Origin: CAZTGZ01 sp044339595
GTDB taxonomy: Bacteria; Bacteroidota; Bacteroidia; NS11-12g; UBA9320
Assembly (NCBI GenBank): GCA_044339595.1
Contig: JBIIVF010000036.1
Span: forward strand, 1 to 19,316
Reading direction: 5' to 3'
DNA: 19,316 nt
This document shows, piece by piece, positions 14,395 to 19,316 of this stretch (within the stretch, counting starts at the first letter, position 1; the number at the start of each line of letters is the position of its first letter). The position numbers and the translations under genes were made by a program. The notes beneath the pieces are model-generated. The model ran no database searches, had not been told where the DNA came from, and saw only the letters and a program-made list of their open reading frames with translations.

Positions 14395-15689
14395 TCGACA
14401 AGTTCTTGAGCGGTTTGAAGGGTATGGAGATACAGTTTTCTCCAGCCCTTCCAACGTTCTGAATCGCTTAAGGATTCATTGTGCCAGAGGCTGGAAAATA
14501 ATCCACCGCAATTTTCAATCGTTTTCATAAAGTGGGTGAGGTCGTTACACGCAGCGGATATAGATCGCTTTTCGTAATGCATCGGCGTAATGTCCATATG
14601 ACAAAAAGGGATGAGTCTCAAGTCCGTCGTTTCATTTTTCTGTAGATCAAACCAATAGAAATCTGCCGCAATGCCTGCCCTGAATCCGGAATAGGAAGTG
14701 TAACCCAGGGTATGATCTTCTTTTATTCCCAATGACCTTAATAGGTGGTAAGTCTCCGGTAATTTCATCCTCAAAAAATGTTGTCTGGAAGTTTGAATAT
14801 CCGTTGAACATAGCTCTTGAAGCTGTTGAATTTCATTTCGCACTTTATCAAGCCGAAGATGGCTGGCATAGGAAGGGTGTATGCCCAACGGATACTTTTT
14901 ATTGAGTCGTTGTATGAGCTGCACAAAGGCCGGGTTTTTTGGATGAATGTTCTTGTCAAAGGGACCATATTCGCCGAGTAAGATAAAATAAGTCACATGC
15001 GTGCAGAAGGTTTGATGCCATTGATCCTGTACGTCAAAATTGTAATAAGGATCTTCCATTCCCTTGAATCTCATGGATAGTCTTTCTCTCATTCTTTCAA
15101 AAAGCCCCTGAGAAAGGTCTCGAAAGAACGCCCCGGTAGTTCGCACAAAGCCTTTATTCCGGTATTTCCAGGCCATATCTATGTCGATAGTAGATCGATA
15201 TTCAAACTTTCGCGGTTTAAAAACCAAATCTGGGTATTTATCCAGCAACAAATCCTTTAAATGGAGTGCCCAAAGATTCACCAGTGGAAGTTTTATCCAA
15301 TGATGCTGCACTAAAATGGAGGCTTCCGGAGGAAAGCGGTCATGTTCATCGGGTATGTAGGGAAGATACTCCTCATATCGGGATACCAGGTAAAAAACAG
15401 CAGAGAAAAGATCGAAAGGCAAAGGTTGACTTCCTGCCGTATAAAAAATGGCAGGGATATGATCCCAATTCCCAATTTGATGAGCTCCCGGTTGCATCAC
15501 AATTTCTTCTTGCCATAATAATCCCGCATCCGGAATGTCTGCGCCTGGTTGATTCGAATATTCCAGACTGGGCATGTCTTCTTTCGTTTCTTGAACAACC
15601 GAATAGGAAATTCCCAGTAATTCTTTGAATATTAGATCCAGAATATACCTGAAACGTTCAGAATTGTATGGACAGACGATTTGAATCAT
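14391..15689 (-). CDS. Polysaccharide deacetylase family protein (DUF7033-type N-terminal region)
   Basis: The frame opens at a TTG (15704) but the ATG at 15687-15689, giving MIQIVCPYNSERFRYIL, is a far better start (432 residues). The N-terminal ~160 residues match the region seen in front of many Bacteroidota deacetylases, with LPFDLFSAVFYLVSRYEEY. The catalytic half then has STIDIDMAWKYRNK (Asp169, Asp171), GIHPSYASH (His271 among the metal-ligand candidates), SRQHFLRM and LGYTSYSGFRAG, as in NodB-like CE4 relatives, and a final SSLWHNESLSD. It has no signal peptide, so it should work in the cytoplasm, perhaps removing acyl groups from surface-polysaccharide precursors. It is divergent from gmd, which fits a glycan role. 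The exact substrate is unknown. Confidence 0.82.
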   Translation of the reverse strand: MIQIVCPYNSERFRYILDLIFKELLGISYSVVQETKEDMPSLEYSNQPGADIPDAGLLWQEEIVMQPGAHQIGNWDHIPAIFYTAGSQPLPFDLFSAVFYLVSRYEEYLPYIPDEHDRFPPEASILVQHHWIKLPLVNLWALHLKDLLLDKYPDLVFKPRKFEYRSTIDIDMAWKYRNKGFVRTTGAFFRDLSQGLFERMRERLSMRFKGMEDPYYNFDVQDQWHQTFCTHVTYFILLGEYGPFDKNIHPKNPAFVQLIQRLNKKYPLGIHPSYASHLRLDKVRNEIQQLQELCSTDIQTSRQHFLRMKLPETYHLLRSLGIKEDHTLGYTSYSGFRAGIAADFYWFDLQKNETTDLRLIPFCHMDITPMHYEKRSISAACNDLTHFMKTIENCGGLFSSLWHNESLSDSERWKGWRKLYLHTLQTAQELVD

Positions 15690-15721
15690 GCTAATATTCT
15701 TCAATAATGACGCTGATTAAT

Positions 15722-15729
15722 TACTTTTG
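15722..15729 (+). promoter_or_regulatory. Bacteroidota -7 box that decides the gmd start
   Basis: TACTTTTG matches TAnnTTTG exactly. It lies inside the 15-codon extension that the ATG at 15707 would add, so transcription would begin downstream of that ATG. This supports the start at 15752. Confidence 0.5.
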
Positions 15730-15751
15730 CAACCTTAATATTTTAAACAGC

Positions 15752-16888
15752 ATGAAAAAAGCATTGATTACAGGAATTACCGGACAGGACGGCGCCTATC
15801 TGGCAGAATTTCTGCTCAATAAAGGGTATGAGGTACATGGGATAAAAAGAAGAAGTTCACTTTTTAATACCGATAGAATCGATCATCTATATCAGGATCC
15901 TCATGATATGAATGTGAGACTAAACCTGCATTATGGCGATTTGACAGACTCGACCAATTTAATTCGGATCGTACAGGAAGTTCAGCCTGATGAGATTTAT
16001 AATCTTGCGGCCCAAAGCCATGTTCATGTGAGTTTTGAAACCCCTGAATACACCGCCAACAGCGATGCTTTGGGTTCATTGAGGATTTTAGAAGCCATCC
16101 GCATCTGCGGTTTGGTTGAGAAAACGAGATTTTACCAGGCTTCGACCTCAGAATTATATGGTTTAGTGCAGGAGGTTCCTCAATCTGAACGCACGCCATT
16201 TTATCCGCGTTCTCCTTATGCTGTGGCCAAAATGTACGCCTACTGGATTACGGTTAATTATCGAGAAGCCTATAATATGTATGCTTGTAACGGTATTTTA
16301 TTTAACCATGAATCACCCATCAGGGGAGAAACTTTTGTAACGAGAAAAATTACCCGCGCAGCCTCTAAAATAGCTTTAGGAATGCAGGATAAAATCTTTC
16401 TGGGAAATTTGAATGCTCAACGTGATTGGGGACATGCCAAAGATTATATCGAAGCCATGTATTTGATGCTTCAGCAAAAAGAAGCAGAAGATTTTGTGAT
16501 TGCCACCGGAGAAACCACCGAAGTAAGAGAGTTCGTGCGCATGAGTTTTGAGGATCTGGGCATCGAGGTATCCTTCAAAGGGAAAGACCGCGAAGAAGTG
16601 GGATACATTTCCGGATTTGACTCGGCCAGAATGGATTTTCTCGGTTTAGACAGCAAACTTTTGTCGATCGGCAAAGAAGTAGTGAACATCGATCCGCGTT
16701 ATTTTAGACCTACAGAAGTAGAATTGCTCATAGGGGATGCCACCAAAGCTAAAGAAAAACTGGGTTGGACCCCTCGTTATAACCTGAAAGAACTGGTAAA
16801 CGACATGATGAAGAGCGATTTGAAATTCATGAAGCGCGAGAAATATTTGCAGGAAGGTGGTTATAAAATCTTTAACTATTTCGAATAA
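15752..16888 (+). CDS. gmd: GDP-mannose 4,6-dehydratase
   Basis: From the ATG at 15752 the protein starts MKKALITGITGQDGAYLAEF, the standard Gmd N terminus; the upstream ATG at 15707 is rejected because a -7 box lies between. The 378-residue short-chain dehydrogenase has GITGQDG (8-14) for NADP, and a catalytic set Thr132, Glu134, Tyr156 and Lys160 in STSELYG and SPYAVAK, with the same numbering as the E. coli enzyme. NHESPIRGETFVTRKI and LGNLNAQRDWGHAKDY are further Gmd hallmarks. It converts GDP-D-mannose to GDP-4-keto-6-deoxy-D-mannose in the cytoplasm. Its TAA overlaps the fcl start (TAATG), so the two steps are translationally coupled. Confidence 0.97.
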   Translation: MKKALITGITGQDGAYLAEFLLNKGYEVHGIKRRSSLFNTDRIDHLYQDPHDMNVRLNLHYGDLTDSTNLIRIVQEVQPDEIYNLAAQSHVHVSFETPEYTANSDALGSLRILEAIRICGLVEKTRFYQASTSELYGLVQEVPQSERTPFYPRSPYAVAKMYAYWITVNYREAYNMYACNGILFNHESPIRGETFVTRKITRAASKIALGMQDKIFLGNLNAQRDWGHAKDYIEAMYLMLQQKEAEDFVIATGETTEVREFVRMSFEDLGIEVSFKGKDREEVGYISGFDSARMDFLGLDSKLLSIGKEVVNIDPRYFRPTEVELLIGDATKAKEKLGWTPRYNLKELVNDMMKSDLKFMKREKYLQEGGYKIFNYFE

Positions 16889-17823
16889 TGGAGAAACATT
16901 CGCGCATTTATGTGGCCGGCCATCGTGGAATGGTGGGTTCATCCGTGCTGAGAGCCCTGCAATCGAATGGATACACGAATCTGATTATACGAACTTCTGC
17001 TGAATTGGATTTGCGTCGTGAAGCAGAGGTCAAGCAGTTTTTCGAAAGTCAGAACCCTGAATACGTTTTTTTGGCTGCAGCAAAAGTAGGAGGGATCATG
17101 GCCAATAACACTTATCGCGCCGAATTTTTATACGACAATTTGTGCATTCAGAATAATGTGATTCACAACAGTTACGTGCATGGAGTTAAAAAGCTGATGT
17201 TTTTTGGATCTTCCTGTATTTATCCGAAATTGGCCCCTCAACCATTAAAAGAAGAATACTTGCTGACCGGTCTTCTAGAGAGCACCAATGAGCCATACGC
17301 CATCGCCAAAATTACAGGTATTAAGATGTGCGAAGCCTACAGAGATCAGTATGGATGCAACTTTATTTCGGTGATGCCCACCAACCTTTATGGTATCAAT
17401 GACAATTACCACCCTCAAAACTCCCATGTATTGCCTGCCCTCATCAGAAAGTTTCATGAAGCCAAAGTGAACGACAATCCTTCTGTTGAAATTTGGGGAA
17501 CAGGATCGCCTTTGAGAGAATTTTTATATGCAGATGACCTTGCAGATGCTGCCCTTATGTTAATGGAAACGTATGATGGAAAACAATTTGTCAATATTGG
17601 TTCAGGCGAGGATTTGAGCATCAAAGATCTGGCCATGCTGATCAAAGAAATAGTTGGATTTAAGGGCGAATTAACGTTCGATTCATCCAAGCCGGATGGA
17701 ACACCCCGAAAATTGATGGATGTTTCCTATCTAAAATCGTTGGGATGGTCTTATAAAACGACACTCAACGAAGGCATTTCTTTGGCTTATGCAGATTTTC
17801 TCGCTAAATTCGCCGCAAATTAA
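16888..17823 (+). CDS. fcl: GDP-L-fucose synthase
   Basis: The 311-residue protein has the Rossmann motif GHRGMVG (11-17) and the catalytic residues of GDP-fucose synthase: Ser108 and Cys110 in GSSCIYP, Tyr137 and Lys141 in EPYAIAK, and His180 in the PQNSHVLPA segment. These sit one position later than the E. coli Ser107, Cys109, Tyr136, Lys140 and His179. KVGGIMANN and PTNLYGINDNYHP are also diagnostic. It epimerises and reduces the Gmd product to GDP-L-fucose with NADPH. The start shares one base with the gmd stop. No fucosyltransferase is in the window, so where the fucose goes cannot be told. Confidence 0.97.
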   Translation: MEKHSRIYVAGHRGMVGSSVLRALQSNGYTNLIIRTSAELDLRREAEVKQFFESQNPEYVFLAAAKVGGIMANNTYRAEFLYDNLCIQNNVIHNSYVHGVKKLMFFGSSCIYPKLAPQPLKEEYLLTGLLESTNEPYAIAKITGIKMCEAYRDQYGCNFISVMPTNLYGINDNYHPQNSHVLPALIRKFHEAKVNDNPSVEIWGTGSPLREFLYADDLADAALMLMETYDGKQFVNIGSGEDLSIKDLAMLIKEIVGFKGELTFDSSKPDGTPRKLMDVSYLKSLGWSYKTTLNEGISLAYADFLAKFAAN

Positions 17824-17849
17824 GGGTCACTTTAAAATTTACATCATAA

Positions 17850-18722
17850 ATGAAAATGAATTTGAGAATTATGGGGATGATGTTCATGGCTTTGAGCCTT
17901 ATGACATCTTGTGTGAGTAAAAAGAAATTCACGAAATTAAAAACTGATTACGATGCATTGGATGCTACTTACCGTTCAATGGAAACCACGTTGAACGGAT
18001 GCCAAGGTGAAAATACTGACCTGAAACAAAAAATTGACGGAAAAAATAAGCAAATCGGTCAGTTGCAGGATGAAGTGGATTATTTGAAGAAAAATAACAA
18101 CATGATGATCACCCAACTCGAAAATTTGTCGATCATCAGTAAAACCGGCGCAGAAAGCATGAAGAAATCGCTGGATATTTTAAATGAGCAAAGTCGTTAT
18201 ATTAAAGACCTGAATCAGCTCAATCAAAGGAAAGATTCACTCAATCTCGCCCTCGTTACCAATTTGAAACGTTCATTGGAAAACATCAATGATCAGGATG
18301 TTGAAGTAGAAGTACGCGGTGGGGTAGTGTACGTTTCCATCTCAGATATGTTGTTATTCAAATCCGGAAGTTCAGAAATCAACGCTGCAGCCAACAATGT
18401 ATTGGCTAAAATTGCCAAAATCATTATGGATCACAAAGATCTGAATGTGATGGTAGAAGGCCACACGGATGATGTACCCATCAGCACCGAATGCGTGAAA
18501 GACAATTGGGATCTGAGTGTTAAAAGAGCAACCTCTGTAGTAAGATATCTAGAAGGAACCCACAAAATTGGGCCGGAAAGACTAACCGCAGCGGGAAGAG
18601 GGGAATATGCTCCGAAAATCGACAACAAAAATTCTACCACCAGAAAACAAAATCGCAGAACTGAAATCGTATTGACTCCAAGATTGGATCAGTACATCGA
18701 ACTTTCTGTTCCTAAACAGTAA
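17850..18722 (+). CDS. OmpA-family peptidoglycan-associated lipoprotein with coiled coil
   Basis: This 290-residue protein has a lipoprotein signal with lipobox MTSC and Cys21 as the lipid anchor. Residues 25-140 are polar, with heptad-like Leu/Ile spacing (YDALDATYRS to LNQLNQRKDSL), likely a coiled coil that spans the periplasm. Residues 150-275 form an OmpA-like domain: LLFKSGSSEIN, VEGHTDDVPI (202-211), NWDLSVKRA with the peptidoglycan-binding Asp221 and Arg226, and RKQNRRTEIVL. It should link the outer membrane to the cell wall. The gap to fcl is 26 bases with no clear -7 box, so it may be read from the gmd promoter. Its stop directly abuts the stop of the convergent gene. Confidence 0.9.
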   Translation: MKMNLRIMGMMFMALSLMTSCVSKKKFTKLKTDYDALDATYRSMETTLNGCQGENTDLKQKIDGKNKQIGQLQDEVDYLKKNNNMMITQLENLSIISKTGAESMKKSLDILNEQSRYIKDLNQLNQRKDSLNLALVTNLKRSLENINDQDVEVEVRGGVVYVSISDMLLFKSGSSEINAAANNVLAKIAKIIMDHKDLNVMVEGHTDDVPISTECVKDNWDLSVKRATSVVRYLEGTHKIGPERLTAAGRGEYAPKIDNKNSTTRKQNRRTEIVLTPRLDQYIELSVPKQ

Positions 18723-19115
18723 TTACCTCACCTTGGTATAGGGCAGCATTTCGATGTAGAAAAAATCGGGACTACAACTGCCTGAAACGATGTACTTATG
18801 CACATATTGAACCACTTGCCCGATTTTTGGCTGCAAGATTCCGGTGTCTGCCTGGTAATACGATTCATTTGTTTCTGCAAATTGAACGGTATCCAACATT
18901 CCTTGATAATCAATTTCAAAGGTTAAATTCATTTCAGAACTGTCTGAATTGAAATAATCCATGGCAAGGATGCGTGCAGGGAAATATTCTTCCTCATAAC
19001 TGCAAGGTCCGCCATCGGGGATCTCAATCTTTTTGAAATAATTCTTATAAATAGCGATTCCGGCTGTTATCAAGACAAAAGTTGATAAGGTAAGGATAAT
19101 CGCTTTTTTGACCAT
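18723..19115 (-). CDS. Small membrane-anchored protein of unknown function
   Basis: The 130-residue product starts with MVKKAIILTLSTFVLITAGIAIY, a basic start and one hydrophobic helix (about 5-22), with no lipobox Cys and no clear cleavage site, so it is either exported or anchored by this helix. The rest is polar and beta-rich, with Cys38 and Cys114 that could form a disulphide in the periplasm, and many acidic and aromatic residues. I do not recognise the family. The stop abuts the OmpA-lipoprotein stop with no base between. A near-match to the -7 box (TTAATTTG, minus strand, 19163-19156) lies 41 bases upstream. Confidence 0.6.
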   Translation of the reverse strand: MVKKAIILTLSTFVLITAGIAIYKNYFKKIEIPDGGPCSYEEEYFPARILAMDYFNSDSSEMNLTFEIDYQGMLDTVQFAETNESYYQADTGILQPKIGQVVQYVHKYIVSGSCSPDFFYIEMLPYTKVR

Positions 19116-19183
19116 TTTATATAGAATTTAACTCATTCAACGAAGTTGTCATAAGCAAATTAATAAAACGGATTGAAATTGGG

Positions 19184-19316
19184 TTAGAATTTGACCAATT
19201 TTCGATTAAAAGTTCGGCCATCAGCCAATTTAATATGTAGGACATAAGTGCCTGCTTGGAAATCGTTGGACGCGATTTTTGCTTCACCGTTGGTATCTTG
19301 AAATGGATAAATAATT
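19184..19316 (-). CDS. C-terminal end of a T9SS type A sorting-domain protein (partial)
   Basis: Read on the minus strand from 19315 the open frame gives 43 residues ending at a TAA (19186-19184). It contains YPFQDTNGEAKI, SNDFQAGTYVLHIKLADG and RTFNRKLVKF. This is the pattern of the type IX secretion C-terminal sorting domain: a short strand, a G-x-Y-V strand, then a turn and a basic strand that ends the protein. The gene continues outside the window, so the cargo is unknown. It should be exported across the outer membrane and attached or released at the cell surface. Confidence 0.75.
   Translation of the reverse strand, partial: IIYPFQDTNGEAKIASNDFQAGTYVLHIKLADGRTFNRKLVKF

Noticed and set aside
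15266..15628. Plus-strand frame of 120 codons
   Set aside because: It lies wholly antisense to the well-supported deacetylase gene and shows no family features.

Overview
The window is a stretch of chromosome from a member of the Bacteroidota. Several lines of evidence agree. Many genes belong to families typical of the phylum (DUF5606, DUF5683 next to parB, the four-helix-bundle/23S-IVS-type protein, a DUF7033-type polysaccharide deacetylase). Bacteroidota-type -7 boxes (TAnnTTTG) precede several genes, Shine-Dalgarno sequences are mostly absent, and the right edge holds the C-terminal end of a protein with a type IX secretion sorting domain. The genus cannot be told from this.

Layout: (1) 1-2238, the C-terminal part of a large protein that looks like an M1-type metallopeptidase fused to an Omp85-like outer-membrane barrel, overlapping by one base a LolD-type ABC ATPase. 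(2) 2239-4608, a hairpin and an octamer tandem array, a minus-strand Mur ligase related to cyanophycin synthetase but without its ATP-grasp domain, and then a 430-bp gene-free region with heptamer repeats and a minus-strand intrinsic terminator that no annotated gene explains. (3) 4609-6758, DUF5606 protein plus M3 oligoendopeptidase, one operon. (4) 6798-8393, an orphan family-5 solute-binding lipoprotein on the minus strand. (5) 8446-12772, a tight plus-strand run: UPF0173 metal-dependent hydrolase, ParA, ParB, DUF5683 protein, GT-C-like membrane protein. (6) 12770-13373, a four-helix-bundle gene between two arrays of the same heptamer in opposite orientation. (7) 13469-15689, a 3-hydroxyacyl-CoA dehydrogenase converging on a polysaccharide deacetylase. 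(8) 15752-18722, gmd and fcl (GDP-mannose to GDP-L-fucose) followed by an OmpA-type lipoprotein. (9) 18723-19316, a small membrane-anchored protein of unknown function and the partial T9SS cargo gene.

Most of this is housekeeping: chromosome partitioning (parAB), lipoprotein release (lolD), peptide turnover (pepF, solute-binding protein), and cell-surface sugar supply (gmd/fcl, with a deacetylase divergently placed). I see no phage, transposase, CRISPR array, rRNA or tRNA. The least ordinary signals are the cyanophycin-synthetase-like Mur ligase that lacks its middle domain, the family of heptamer/octamer arrays that touch gene ends and bracket the four-helix-bundle gene, and the strand-specific terminator at 4371-4407, which points to an unannotated minus-strand transcript or leader. 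None of these by itself proves a new system.
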